Shown here: one piece after another, positions 16,609 to 24,952 of the stretch
How positions within the stretch are numbered: the stretch's first letter is position 1
Layout of the letters: every line of letters begins with the position of its first letter
Source of the DNA: Streptomyces sp. SA15
GTDB lineage: Bacteria; Actinomycetota; Actinomycetes; Streptomycetales; Streptomycetaceae
Direction of reading: 5' to 3'
Assembly: GCF_002291145.1 (NCBI RefSeq)
Contig: NZ_NTGE01000164.1
Span: 102,410 to 166,409 of the forward strand
Length of the DNA: 64,000 nucleotides
Made by a program: the position numbers and the translations under genes
Notes under the pieces: generated by a model
Databases searched by the model: none
Told to the model about the DNA's origin: nothing
What the model saw: only the letters and a program-made list of their open reading frames with translations

Positions 16609-17610
16609 CTACAGCACGAATCCCGCCGGGAACGGGTCCGACGGATCGAGCAGATACTGCGCGGTTCCGGTGACCCAGGCGCGGCCGGTGAAGCTGGGCA
16701 GGACGGCGGGGCGGCCGGCGACCTCGGTGGTGGCGAGGAGGCGGCCGGTGAACCGGGTTCCGATGAAGGACTCGTTCACGAACTCGGTGTGCAGGGGAAG
16801 TTCGCCACGCGCGTGGAGTTGCGCCATGCGCGCGCAGGTGCCCGTACCGCAGGGCGAGCGGTCGAACCAGCCGGGGTGGATCGCCATCGCGTGCCGAGAG
16901 TGCTGGGCGGTGACGCCGGGTGCGAGCAGGTGGACGTGGTGGCAGCCGTGGATGGACGGGTCCTCGGGGTGGACGGGTTCCTCCTCGGCGTTGATCGCCG
17001 CCATGAGGGACAGTCCGGCCTTGAGGATGTCGTCCTTGCGGGCGCGGTCGAAGGGCAGACCGAACTCCTCCAGCGGCAGGATGGCGTAGAAGTTGCCGCC
17101 GTAGGCCAGGTCATAGGTCACCGTGCGCCCGTCGGCGAGGGTGATCTTGCGGTCGAGGCCGACGGAGAAGGACGGGACGTTCTGGAGGGTGACCGCCTTC
17201 GCGGCCCCGTCCTCCACCGCCACCTCGGCGACGACCAGGCCCGCCGGGGTGTCGAGCCGGATCGTGGTGACCGGCTCGCCAACCTCGACCATGCCGGTCT
17301 CGACGAGCACGGTCGCCACGCCGATCGTGCCGTGCCCGCACATCGGCAGATAGCCGGAGACCTCGATGTAGATCACGCCCCAGTCGCAGTCGGGGCGGGT
17401 GGGCGGCTGGAGGATCGCGCCGCTCATCGCCGAGTGGCCACGCGGCTCGTTCATCAGCAGCTGTTTGATGTCGTCGCGGTGCTCACGGAAGTACAGGCGC
17501 CGCTCGTTCATGGTCGCACCGGGGATGGTGCCGATGCCGCCGGTGATCACGCGGGTGGGCATGCCCTCGGTGTGCGAGTCAACGGCGTGCAGGACGAGTC
17601 TGCTGCGCAT
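16609..17610 (-). CDS. Proline racemase family protein, probable 4-hydroxyproline 2-epimerase
   Basis: A 333-residue member of the proline racemase superfamily. Both catalytic cysteines are present: C91 in MCGHGTIG and C254 in DRSPCGTGT. This excludes the Thr/Cys trans-3-hydroxyproline dehydratases. The enzyme should epimerise trans-4-hydroxy-L-proline to cis-4-hydroxy-D-proline. Gene context (a three-part D-hydroxyproline dehydrogenase and a deaminase just upstream) favours hydroxyproline over proline itself. The ATG at 17610 is separated from the deaminase gene by 11 bp. Confidence 0.9.
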   Translation of the reverse strand: MRSRLVLHAVDSHTEGMPTRVITGGIGTIPGATMNERRLYFREHRDDIKQLLMNEPRGHSAMSGAILQPPTRPDCDWGVIYIEVSGYLPMCGHGTIGVATVLVETGMVEVGEPVTTIRLDTPAGLVVAEVAVEDGAAKAVTLQNVPSFSVGLDRKITLADGRTVTYDLAYGGNFYAILPLEEFGLPFDRARKDDILKAGLSLMAAINAEEEPVHPEDPSIHGCHHVHLLAPGVTAQHSRHAMAIHPGWFDRSPCGTGTCARMAQLHARGELPLHTEFVNESFIGTRFTGRLLATTEVAGRPAVLPSFTGRAWVTGTAQYLLDPSDPFPAGFVL

Positions 17611-17621
17611 GACCGGCCTCC

Positions 17622-18512
17622 CTACGCCAAGCCTGCGGCGACGGCGTTCTCGGTGGCGGAGCGGATCGTGGCCTCCTGCTCGGGGAGCAACGGCACCCTG
17701 GGCGGACGGCAACGTCCCCCGTGGCGGCCGACGATGTCCATGGACAGCTTGATGGCCTGCACGAACTCGACCTTGGAGTCCCAGCGCAGCAGCGGGTGCA
17801 GTTGCTCGTAGAGCTTCTTGGCAGTGCTCAGGTCGCCGCCGACCGCCGCGCGGTACAGCTCCACCGTGGACTTCGGCAGGGCGTTCGGGTAGCCGGCCAC
17901 CCAGCCCTTGGCGCCGGCCAGCGCGAGTTCCAGCAGGACGTCGTCGGCGCCGATCAACAGGTCCAGTTCCGGGGCGAGTTCGGCGAGCTGGTAGGCGCGG
18001 CGGACGTCTCCGGAGAACTCCTTGACCGCACGGATGTACCCCTCGCCGTGCAGCTTGGCGAGCAGCTCCGGCACCAGGTCGACCTTGGTGTCGATGGGGT
18101 TGTTGTACGCCACGATCGGCACACCGGCCTCGGCGACCTCGGCGTAGTGGGCGAGGACGGAACGCTCGTCCGCGCGGTAGGCGTTGGGCGGCAGCAGCAT
18201 CACGGCGGCGCAGCCCGCGTCGCGTGCCTGTTCGGCCCAGCGGCGGGCCTCGGCGGAGCCGTAGGCGGCGACGCCGGGCATCACGCGCGCGCCGCCGATG
18301 GCGGCCACGGCCGTCTCGACGACCTTGGCCCGTTCCTCGGGGGTGAGCACCTGGTACTCGCCGAGCGATCCGTTCGGTACGACGCCGTCGCAGCCGTTGT
18401 CGACCAGCCAGGCGCAGTGCTCGGCGTACTTGCCGTGGTCGACGGAGAGGTCGTCGTTCAGCGGGAGCGCGGTGGCGACGAGCACGCCGCGCCAGGGACG
18501 GTGGTCGGTCAT
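17622..18512 (-). CDS. DHDPS-superfamily lyase, probable pyrroline-4-hydroxy-2-carboxylate deaminase
   Basis: A 296-residue dihydrodipicolinate-synthase-fold protein. The GxxGE-like motif is NGSLGEYQ (about residues 47-54), the barrel tyrosine lies in IVAYNNP and the Schiff-base lysine in AVKEFSGD. In hydroxyproline operons this family member (LhpC/HypD type) converts the dehydrogenase product to 2-oxoglutarate semialdehyde and ammonia. Its ATG overlaps the stop of the upstream dehydrogenase subunit (ATGA). The semialdehyde dehydrogenase that would finish the pathway is not in this window. Confidence 0.85.
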   Translation of the reverse strand: MTDHRPWRGVLVATALPLNDDLSVDHGKYAEHCAWLVDNGCDGVVPNGSLGEYQVLTPEERAKVVETAVAAIGGARVMPGVAAYGSAEARRWAEQARDAGCAAVMLLPPNAYRADERSVLAHYAEVAEAGVPIVAYNNPIDTKVDLVPELLAKLHGEGYIRAVKEFSGDVRRAYQLAELAPELDLLIGADDVLLELALAGAKGWVAGYPNALPKSTVELYRAAVGGDLSTAKKLYEQLHPLLRWDSKVEFVQAIKLSMDIVGRHGGRCRPPRVPLLPEQEATIRSATENAVAAGLA

Positions 18513-19921
18513 GAGAGTCCTCTCTCTGTGGGCTGTCGGGCAAGGACGCCGAGGGGTACGGGCCGCGCGAACGGCCGCCGGGAGGGGGTGAACGCGCACC
18601 CGGCGAGGCCGGCGACCGCGGGGCCGCACACCCGCCCCTGGCACCAGCCCATCCCGGCCCGCGTCAGCAGCTTCACGGTTCGCAGGTCACCGGCGCCGAG
18701 TCGCTCGACGGCCTCCCGGATCGCACCGCCGTCGACCTCTTCGCAACGGCATACGACGGTGTCGTCGGTGACCTGCTCGGCCCAGTGCGCGGGCGGCGCG
18801 TACACGGTGTCGAGCGCGGCGGAGAACTCCCGCAGCCGGGCCCGGGACTTCGCGGCCGCGGCCCACTCCCGCCGGTCGGGTTCGGCCCCGTGCAGCCGCG
18901 CCGCGGCGGAGCGTCCGGCGATGTGCCCCTCGGCGAGCGCCAGGGCCGCCCCGCCGATGCCGGTGGCCTCACCCGCCGCCCAGACACCGGGAACGTCGGT
19001 GCGTTGTTCATCGTCCACATGAACGTTCGAGCCTTCGAGGCGGCAACCCAGGGTCTCGGCCAGATCGGTGTGCGGCAGCATGCCGTGGCCGACGGCCAGG
19101 GTGTCGCAGGGGATACGGCGCTCCGTGCCGGGCCTGACCCGTCCGGTGGCGTCGAGCGCGGCGACGGTCACCGCCTCCAGCCGCTCGATGCCGTGCGCCT
19201 CGGCCACGGTGTGGCGGACGAAGGTGCGCACGCGGTGCCGCAGCAGCCGGGCCGCGTATCCGGCGCCCTCGGCGACCTTGTCCGGCTGCGCGGCCAGTGC
19301 GCGGGTCCGCCGTAGGAACGCGCGCGGATCGGCGGACTCGACGAGCGCGGCGATCTCCATCCCGGCCGCGGCGAGCCCGGTGGCCACCGGCAGCAGCAGC
19401 GGCCCGGTCCCGGCGACGACGGCGGTCCGTCCGGGCACCGCGAGGGCCCCCTTGAGCATGGCCTGGGCGCCGCCCGCGGTGATGACGCCGGGGAGGGTCC
19501 AGCCGGGGAAGGGCAGCACCTTCTCGTAGCCGCCGGTGGCGAGGAGCACGGCGTCGGCACGCACCTCGACCGGCTCCTCCTGCTCGGGGCCGAGCAGGGC
19601 GTGCACGGTGAAGCCCTCGCCCCACCGCTCGCCTCCCTCCACGAGCCAGACATGATGGCCCGTCAAGTGACGTACGACGCCTGCCCGCACGTGGGAGCCC
19701 AGCCCGTCCCGCAGTCGCTCCCAGGTCCGCCACTGGTGGTGCAGGGCCTGGGGTCGGCCGGCGCGCAGTTCGGCGGCCGGCTGCCGGTAGAACTGTCCGC
19801 CGGCCTGTGCGGCCGAGTCGAGCAGTGTGACCCGGACGCCGCGGGCCGCAGCGGCGAGGGTCGCGGCGAGACCGGCCGGCCCCGCGCCGATCACCGCGAG
19901 CCGCGGTCGCTCACTCGACAT
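18509..19921 (-). CDS. D-hydroxyproline dehydrogenase, NAD/FAD-fold subunit (LhpE/HcnB-like)
   Basis: A 470-residue flavoprotein with a dinucleotide-binding start AVIGAGPAGLAATLAAAARG, a second Rossmann site around residues 165-185 (TAVVAGTGPLLLPVATGL) and a C-terminal BFD-like 2Fe-2S domain: CRCEE near residue 400 and WCQGRVC near 437. This is the pattern of the alpha subunit of multi-component D-hydroxyproline, octopine/nopaline and hydrogen-cyanide-synthase-type dehydrogenases. It overlaps its neighbours on both sides, matching a single complex with the next two proteins. Confidence 0.85.
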   Translation of the reverse strand: MSSERPRLAVIGAGPAGLAATLAAAARGVRVTLLDSAAQAGGQFYRQPAAELRAGRPQALHHQWRTWERLRDGLGSHVRAGVVRHLTGHHVWLVEGGERWGEGFTVHALLGPEQEEPVEVRADAVLLATGGYEKVLPFPGWTLPGVITAGGAQAMLKGALAVPGRTAVVAGTGPLLLPVATGLAAAGMEIAALVESADPRAFLRRTRALAAQPDKVAEGAGYAARLLRHRVRTFVRHTVAEAHGIERLEAVTVAALDATGRVRPGTERRIPCDTLAVGHGMLPHTDLAETLGCRLEGSNVHVDDEQRTDVPGVWAAGEATGIGGAALALAEGHIAGRSAAARLHGAEPDRREWAAAAKSRARLREFSAALDTVYAPPAHWAEQVTDDTVVCRCEEVDGGAIREAVERLGAGDLRTVKLLTRAGMGWCQGRVCGPAVAGLAGCAFTPSRRPFARPVPLGVLARQPTERGLS

Positions 19922-20213
19922 GCCCGGTCCCCTCCTGCGTACGGATGATGTCGCCCGGACGCACCGGCACCAGACAAGCCCGCCTGTTCGGGCGATCGTT
20001 GACGGTCACCAGGCAGTCGAAGCAGACGCCGATCCCGCAGAAGATGCCGCGCGGACGGCGTTCGCCACGGGTGCTGCGCCAGGAAGTGACTCCGGCCGAC
20101 CAGAGCGCGGCGGCGACCGTCTGGCCGGGCAGCGCCTCGACCGTACGGCCGTCCAGGGTGATGGTGAAGGCGGGGCCCGGCTCGGCCCCGGCGAGGTCAA
20201 AGGGGGATGTCAC
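19911..20213 (-). CDS. D-hydroxyproline dehydrogenase, small 2Fe-2S subunit
   Basis: A 100-residue ferredoxin-like protein: FTITLDGRTVEALPGQTVAAAL at the start, then FCGIGVCFDCLVTVN and a last cysteine in RRACLVPV, giving four cluster ligands. It overlaps the genes on either side (11 bp with the 470-residue subunit and 4 bp with the 383-residue subunit). The role inferred is electron transfer within the three-subunit dehydrogenase (LhpF/HcnA-like). Confidence 0.87.
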   Translation of the reverse strand: MTSPFDLAGAEPGPAFTITLDGRTVEALPGQTVAAALWSAGVTSWRSTRGERRPRGIFCGIGVCFDCLVTVNDRPNRRACLVPVRPGDIIRTQEGTGHVE

Positions 20214-21361
20214 GCGGCCTCCTCGGGGAAACGGTCGGGCCGGAACGGCGCCAGGTCCAGGTCGGGCGTCTTCGCGGTCAGCGCCTGCGCGATCAAGTGC
20301 CCGGTGCCGGTGGCCAGTCCGATGCCCGCGCCCTCGTGCCCGCAGGCGTGGAAGAGCCCGGGGACGCGGGGATCGGGGCCGATGGCGGGCAGGTGGTCGG
20401 GCATGTACGGGCGGAAGCCGACGTAGGACCGCAGAGCGTGGACGCCGGCCAGGAAGGGGAACAGCCCGGTCGCGCCGGCCGCCAGGGCCCGTACCGCCGC
20501 CAGTGAGAAGGTCCGGTCGAAGCCGACGCGTTCACGGCTCGCGCCGATCAGGATCGGGCCCGCCGCCGTCCCCTCCACGACCGGCGAGGTCTGCAGCGCG
20601 GCGGAGTCGCTGGCCACATCGGCCACGTAGTCGGCGGCGTACACCTTGTGGCGGACCAGACGCGGAAGCGGTTCGGTGACCAGGACGAAGCCGCGCCGGG
20701 GCAGGACGGGCAGGGAGGTTCCGGCACGTGCGGCGAGTTCGGCGCCCCAGGTGCCGGCCGCGTTGACGACCGCCGGGGCGTGCAGGTCACCCCGGTCCGT
20801 ACGGACCCCGCGCACTTCCCCGTCCGCCGTGCGCAGTACGTCCGTCACGGTCCGGCCGGTGAGCAGGCGCGCGCCGGAGGCCTTCAGCAGGTGGGCGGCG
20901 GCCAGGGCGGGCATGACCTGGCTGTCCTGCGGGTAGTGGACGCCGCCCGGCAGGCCGGGGGCGAGATGGGGTTCGAGGTCGTACAGTCCGCCGCCCGTGA
21001 CCTTGTCCGCCACAACGCCTGCGGCGCGCTGCCCTTCGGCGAACCGCTCCAGGGCCGCGAGTCCGTCGGAGGTCGAGGCGACCACGACGCCACCCTTGGC
21101 CTCGTACTCGAAGATCTCGCCGTACTCCCCCGCGAGTTCCTCCCACAGACGCCCGGACAGCTGGGCGAGATCGAGCTCGGGACCCGGCTCCTTGTCGGAG
21201 ACGAGGAGATTGCCCTCACCCGCGCCGGTCGTGCCGCCGGCCACCGGCCCACGGTCGACCACGGTGACGTCGAGGCCCGCCCGGGCCGCGTACAGGGCGC
21301 AGGCGGCACCCACCATTCCGGCTCCGACGACCACGACTTCGCAGGTCAGTCGCTCGCTCAC
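20210..21361 (-). CDS. D-hydroxyproline dehydrogenase, DAO-family FAD subunit
   Basis: A 383-residue D-amino-acid-oxidase-fold flavoprotein: VVVVGAGMVGAACALYAARAG at the start, a conserved VVNAAGTWGAELA segment and a C-terminal FAD-contact region GLFHACGHEGAGIGLATG. It is the first gene of the minus-strand operon and should carry the substrate-oxidising site (LhpB/HcnC-like). It starts with GTG 21361. The promoter region holds TAGTAC and an ATGTCACAT GntR-like site 10 to 18 bases upstream, so the mRNA may be nearly leaderless. Confidence 0.86.
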   Translation of the reverse strand: MSERLTCEVVVVGAGMVGAACALYAARAGLDVTVVDRGPVAGGTTGAGEGNLLVSDKEPGPELDLAQLSGRLWEELAGEYGEIFEYEAKGGVVVASTSDGLAALERFAEGQRAAGVVADKVTGGGLYDLEPHLAPGLPGGVHYPQDSQVMPALAAAHLLKASGARLLTGRTVTDVLRTADGEVRGVRTDRGDLHAPAVVNAAGTWGAELAARAGTSLPVLPRRGFVLVTEPLPRLVRHKVYAADYVADVASDSAALQTSPVVEGTAAGPILIGASRERVGFDRTFSLAAVRALAAGATGLFPFLAGVHALRSYVGFRPYMPDHLPAIGPDPRVPGLFHACGHEGAGIGLATGTGHLIAQALTAKTPDLDLAPFRPDRFPEEAA

Positions 21362-21370
21362 GTCAGTACT

Positions 21371-21379
21371 ATGTCACAT
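21371..21379 (-). promoter_or_regulatory. Candidate GntR/FadR operator of the hydroxyproline operon
   Basis: ATGTCACAT is a symmetrical 9-bp site with the GT-x-AC core of FadR-type GntR operators. On the minus strand it sits directly beside TAGTAC, a possible -10 element, 10 bases from the GTG start. Binding there would block the promoter. Confidence 0.4.
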
Positions 21380-21428
21380 GGCTCTGATACGGGGAATGAC
21401 GCCGACGCCGGGAGACCCGGACGGAAAC

Positions 21429-21477
21429 GGTGGGTTGAAGAGGTGGGTTGAAGAGGTGGGCTGAAGAGGTGGGTTGC
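21429..21477. repeat. 13-bp tandem repeat, about 3.8 copies
   Basis: GGTGGGTTGAAGA is repeated head to tail at 21429, 21442, 21455 (one T-to-C change) and partly at 21468. It lies in the 157-bp gap between the hydroxyproline operon's promoter and the 3' end of the MmyB-like gene. No coding role is seen. Confidence 0.8.
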
Positions 21478-21518
21478 TGACAAGGCGCCGTCGGCGACCT
21501 GAACGCCGACGGTGCCTG

Positions 21519-22190
21519 TCAGGCCTCGGGGGCGGGCACCACGCTGAGGTGGCCGGCCGTGCGGCGGGGGCGGACGGCCCGCCGCGGGGCCGGCACCGGG
21601 CGGCGCGCGGGGCGCAGCACCAGCGTCAGCCGGGTGTAGCCCATGTCCCGCAGGGTCCTGGGCGTCTCGTCGACGACCCGGCAGTCGGTGGCGCCCCAGC
21701 GCGGGTCGGGATGCAGCAGCGGGCGGACGGCGCCGTCGTGCTCGACGCCCTGCTCGCCGACCGCGCGGATCCAGTGCGGCAGGCCGTGCCGGTAGGCGGC
21801 CTCCATGATCGGGTCCTGGGCGATGTCCCGGCGGATCGACTGCAGCCCGTGGTCGTGGCCGTGTCGCTCAACGGCGGCGGCGAAGTGCGCCAGCATCGGC
21901 AGGCACCAGCGCGACTCGTGCTCGCCGAGGACCGTGCTCGCGTCGGGGTGGAACAGGACGAACCTCAGGAAGTTGTCGCCCGGCATGGCCGTCGGGTGGG
22001 TGCCCACGCCTCGGAAAAGTGTCTCGAAAGCGGTGTTGGCCAGGACGACGTCCCAGCGGTGGTCGAGAACGAGGGACGGAAAGGGGACGGCCTCCAGGAG
22101 GGTGGCGTAGTCCCGCAGATACGCCTGGGCCTCGGGACTCTCGGGGACGGGCCGCGGCTGCGACCGCTGCCCACCTGCCTGATATGCCAT
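21519..22190 (-). CDS. MmyB-like ligand-binding domain protein without HTH
   Basis: A 223-residue protein matching the PAS-like C-terminal domain of MmyB-type XRE regulators: YLRDYATLLEAVPFPSLVLD, DVVLANTAFETLFRGVGT, PGDNFLRFVLFHPDA. In the usual regulators this domain follows a 70-residue HTH; here the N-terminus is a short disordered lead and no HTH is visible. The tail is Arg/Pro-rich. It is divergent from an HTH protein plus metallopeptidase pair, with a long dyad between them. A sensor that binds fatty-acid-like or other ligands and acts on the partner regulator is possible, but unproven. Confidence 0.75.
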   Translation of the reverse strand: MAYQAGGQRSQPRPVPESPEAQAYLRDYATLLEAVPFPSLVLDHRWDVVLANTAFETLFRGVGTHPTAMPGDNFLRFVLFHPDASTVLGEHESRWCLPMLAHFAAAVERHGHDHGLQSIRRDIAQDPIMEAAYRHGLPHWIRAVGEQGVEHDGAVRPLLHPDPRWGATDCRVVDETPRTLRDMGYTRLTLVLRPARRPVPAPRRAVRPRRTAGHLSVVPAPEA

Positions 22191-22261
22191 CGGGAGGTCA
22201 CCCCTCTTGCCTATGCGGCCTTCACGCGGCGCCTTGATCCTGGTGCCCCGACTTGAGCCGT

Positions 22262-22293
22262 GTCAACTATCGTGGCATTCCACGGCTGTTGAC
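22262..22293. promoter_or_regulatory. 32-bp bipartite dyad between divergent regulators
   Basis: Perfect nested arms: GTCAA, 4 bases, CGTGG, 4 bases (CATT), CCACG, 4 bases, TTGAC. The regular 4-base spacing gives four half-sites on a rough 9-bp repeat. It lies 72 bases from the minus-strand start at 22190 and 122 bases from the GTG at 22415, a position suited to joint control of both genes. An RNA hairpin is the alternative reading. Confidence 0.65.
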
Positions 22294-22414
22294 GGCTGAA
22301 ATTGGACACAGTTGTGGCGAGACCTGGATGTGAGTTCGAATGACCGGCTACTCTCCGGGAAGTTCACGGCAACCCGCTTGTGAGAAGCCAGTGAGAAACG
22401 TAGGAGATCTGTCG

Positions 22415-23065
22415 GTGTCGGATGGCTTCCAGTCTCCGGGCGACGTGGCGTCGGCCGTACTGCCGTCCGTCGTCGCCCGCGTCACCGCACTCGCCGACCG
22501 GCTCGGCGTGCCGCACGCGGAGGTCTTCGACACCGGCCGCCTGTCCGTGGCCTCCGGTGTGCCCGAGCCCGTCGTCAAGGCGCTGCTGAGCGGCCGCCCC
22601 GCGGGCGAACCGGACGTGCAGGCACGGTTCCTGCAACGCCTGGACATGCTGCGCCGCACGCGGCTGAAGCCCAACGGGCGCAAGTACACCCAGCAGGAGA
22701 TCGCCGACGGCGCCGGCATGTCCCGGCAGCAGGCCGGCGCGCTCATCAACGGCGACCGCCGCCCCACCATGGAGCACTGCGACGCCATCCAGCGGTTCTT
22801 CCGGGTGCACGCCGGTTTCCTCACGGCGGAGGACCCCGAGGCGCTCGCGGGCGCCCTCCAGCGCGCCGAGCAGGACCTTTTGCAGAGACTCGCCGAGCGG
22901 GAGGCGGCCGCGGCCGCCGACGACCCGCTGGAGCGGCTGCTGCAGGACCACGGCGTCCGCGGGATCGCCTGGCGGGCCGCGCAGTTGCCCACCGACCAGC
23001 ACCGCGACAAAGTGGCGGAGTGGCTGGACATGCTCTTGGAGAGCGTCAAGCGGCCCGAGTCCTGA
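22415..23065 (+). CDS. XRE-like helix-turn-helix regulator
   Basis: A 216-residue protein with a helix-turn-helix in its middle (KYTQQEIADGAGMSRQQAG, then LINGDRRPTMEHCDAIQRFF, roughly residues 83-125). The region before it (about residues 10-70) is helical and may be a degenerate second HTH. The C-terminus is Ala/Glu-rich and ends in an amphipathic helix. GTG 22415 has AGGAG eight bases upstream, better than the upstream GTG or ATG choices. A metallopeptidase gene follows after 14 bases. This regulator-peptidase pairing resembles ImmR-ImmA systems in which the peptidase cleaves the repressor. Confidence 0.82.
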   Translation: MSDGFQSPGDVASAVLPSVVARVTALADRLGVPHAEVFDTGRLSVASGVPEPVVKALLSGRPAGEPDVQARFLQRLDMLRRTRLKPNGRKYTQQEIADGAGMSRQQAGALINGDRRPTMEHCDAIQRFFRVHAGFLTAEDPEALAGALQRAEQDLLQRLAEREAAAAADDPLERLLQDHGVRGIAWRAAQLPTDQHRDKVAEWLDMLLESVKRPES

Positions 23066-23079
23066 TCCGGGGGAGAACT

Positions 23080-23631
23080 GTGGGCATCGGTAAGGAAATG
23101 CGCCGTCTGTGCGGCGAGTTGGTCACGGAGCTGACCCTCGCCGCCCCGGCACGGCCCGAGGACCTGTACGGCGCCCTGTGCGAGGCGATGAGCAGACGCC
23201 GCGGCCGCCCGGTGCATTTCCGTACGGCCGCCTTCCCGCCCGGCACGGCCAGCGGGCTGTGGCTCGACATGGCCGAGCAGGACCTCGTCGTCATCGAGGA
23301 ACGCACCGCCCCCGACCACCAGCTGGTGATCCTCGGCCACGAGCTGTGGCACATGAAGGCCGGGCACTGCAGTCATCACGTGGAGGGCGCGGCGGTCGCG
23401 GCCCGTCTGCTGAACGACGAGGCGGACCTCCAGGCGACGGTACTGAAGGTCGCCGCCCGCACCCGCTTCGACCAGGCCGAAGAGAAGGAGGCGGAGACCT
23501 TCGGTCTGCTGCTGGCCAGCAAGTGCCGTACGTGGCTGGCTGGTTCGTCGTCGCGGGGCCCGGTGCAGCGCGAGCACCTGGCGGGCAGGATCGAGGCGTC
23601 ACTGGGGTATTTGGGTCCGCAGCAGCAATGA
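23080..23631 (+). CDS. ImmA/IrrE-type metallopeptidase
   Basis: A 183-residue protein with a zinc-peptidase motif HELWHMKAGH at about residues 87-96 (HExxH-like, with histidines spaced as H-E-x2-H-x4-H) and a later EEKEAETFGLLLASK helix that can supply the third ligand, as in ImmA/IrrE (DUF955) proteins. GTG 23080 follows GGGGGAGA. It is adjacent to, and presumably acts on, the HTH protein encoded just upstream. It has no signal peptide, so it is cytoplasmic. Confidence 0.82.
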   Translation: MGIGKEMRRLCGELVTELTLAAPARPEDLYGALCEAMSRRRGRPVHFRTAAFPPGTASGLWLDMAEQDLVVIEERTAPDHQLVILGHELWHMKAGHCSHHVEGAAVAARLLNDEADLQATVLKVAARTRFDQAEEKEAETFGLLLASKCRTWLAGSSSRGPVQREHLAGRIEASLGYLGPQQQ

Positions 23632-23723
23632 CCGAGGGTTCGTGGTCCCACCTGCTCACACAAGCACCAGCAAGGGCCCACCAACCCCCACTGTCCCGAC
23701 GCGCCGGCCGCGAGGGAGCCGGA

Positions 23724-23846
23724 GGGGCGCGCCGGTGTCGAGAGCACATGGGGGTCCCCCCGCTCGAGCGAAGCCGAGAGTGGGGGAGCGCGGAGGCCCG
23801 AAGGGCTGAGCACGGTCGTGCTCTCGACACCGGCATAGAGCGCCCC
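23724..23846. repeat. Long intergenic inverted repeat with nested Streptomyces hairpin
   Basis: A perfect 17-bp inverted repeat (GCCGGTGTCGAGAGCAC at 23731-23747 and its complement at 23818-23834), extended by GGGGCGC/GCGCCCC outer arms, encloses a second palindromic element containing GGGGGTCCCCCC and a GAGCGAAGCCGAGAGTGGGGG block. The inner block is a common Streptomyces intergenic repeat. It lies between convergent genes and probably ends transcription from both sides. Confidence 0.65.
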
Positions 23847-23866
23847 GTAGGCGACCGAGCCATCAA

Positions 23867-24952
23867 CTACGTCGCACTGCGTTCACTGACCTCGCGCAGA
23901 TCACGCTCGATCGCACGGCTGTGAGCGGCATCGGCCCGCCCCTCCGCCGTCCCCGGCCTCCCCTCCCGCAGCAAGTCCCGCCAGTGCTCCCGGCTCCAGT
24001 CGGCGGCAGCCGTACCGGCGGTGAACTCCTCCACCAGGGAGACGAACCGCCCCGGATCGCTGTGGAACGGAAAGTGACCCGCGCCCTCGAAGATCTCCAG
24101 CCGGCTGCCCGGCATCGCCTCGTGCGCCCCGTACGCGTGTCGTACGGGCACCACGCTGTCCCGGTCGCCCCACAGCAGCATGGTCGGCATGCCCTCGGTG
24201 AGATAGCAGCGGTCGAGCATGGTCACGACCTGGCCGCGCCAGTCGACGACCGCGCGCAGGGTGCGGATGAAGGCGTTGCGCGCGGTCTCGTCGGGCAGCG
24301 CGTCCACGAGGGTGAGCAGTTCGGGGGCGTCCTGCCCGAGGTCGGTGTCGAGGAGCTTCATCAGGTGTGCCGCGAGACCGACTTGGATGCGCATGCCGGG
24401 CAGTCGCAGCGCGGACAGCATCAGATGGGCGCCGGGCAGCGAGACCAGCCGTAGGACCGGGTTGACCTCACGGCCCACGCCGCCCGCGCTGACCAGGATG
24501 AGCCGCTCGGTGCGCTCGGGGAACTGGTAGGCGAACTGCATCGCCACGCCTCCGCCGAGCGAGTGTCCGACCAGGGTGGCCGATTCGATGCCGAGGGTGG
24601 TGAGCAGGTCGCGCACGCCGTTGGCGTAGGCGGCCACGGAGTAGTCGGCGCGCGGTTTGTCGGAGGCGCCGTGGCCGAGGAGGTCGGGGGCGATCACGGT
24701 GTGGGTGCGGGCGAGGTCGGGGATGAGTTCGGCCCAGGTCGCCGAGGAGTCGCCGATGCCGTGGATGAGGACGAGGGCCGGGCCCTGGCCGGCCATGCGG
24801 TAGGCGCGGCGGTAGCCGTGCACGACGCGGTACTTCAGCTGGAGTTCCGCGTCGCCCACCGGGCGCAGCCGTACGGTGCGCGCCGGGCGCCGTGGTGGGG
24901 CGTCGACCACGCGTTTCGCCTCCTGTTCCGGTGGCCGCGCTGAGGCGGCCAA
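23867..24952 (-). CDS. Alpha/beta hydrolase
   Basis: A 361-residue alpha/beta hydrolase. LVLIHGIGDSSATW is the oxyanion strand, DLLGHGASDKPRADYSV the lid approach, GHSLGGG holds the nucleophile serine (about residue 149), LLWGDRDSVVPV the acid, and EGAGHFPFHSDP the catalytic histidine. A basic, disordered N-terminus of about 35 residues precedes the fold. There are no diagnostic neighbours; the substrate is unknown. The C-terminal 40 residues are hydrophilic and outside the fold. Confidence 0.88.
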   Translation of the reverse strand: MAASARPPEQEAKRVVDAPPRRPARTVRLRPVGDAELQLKYRVVHGYRRAYRMAGQGPALVLIHGIGDSSATWAELIPDLARTHTVIAPDLLGHGASDKPRADYSVAAYANGVRDLLTTLGIESATLVGHSLGGGVAMQFAYQFPERTERLILVSAGGVGREVNPVLRLVSLPGAHLMLSALRLPGMRIQVGLAAHLMKLLDTDLGQDAPELLTLVDALPDETARNAFIRTLRAVVDWRGQVVTMLDRCYLTEGMPTMLLWGDRDSVVPVRHAYGAHEAMPGSRLEIFEGAGHFPFHSDPGRFVSLVEEFTAGTAAADWSREHWRDLLREGRPGTAEGRADAAHSRAIERDLREVSERSAT

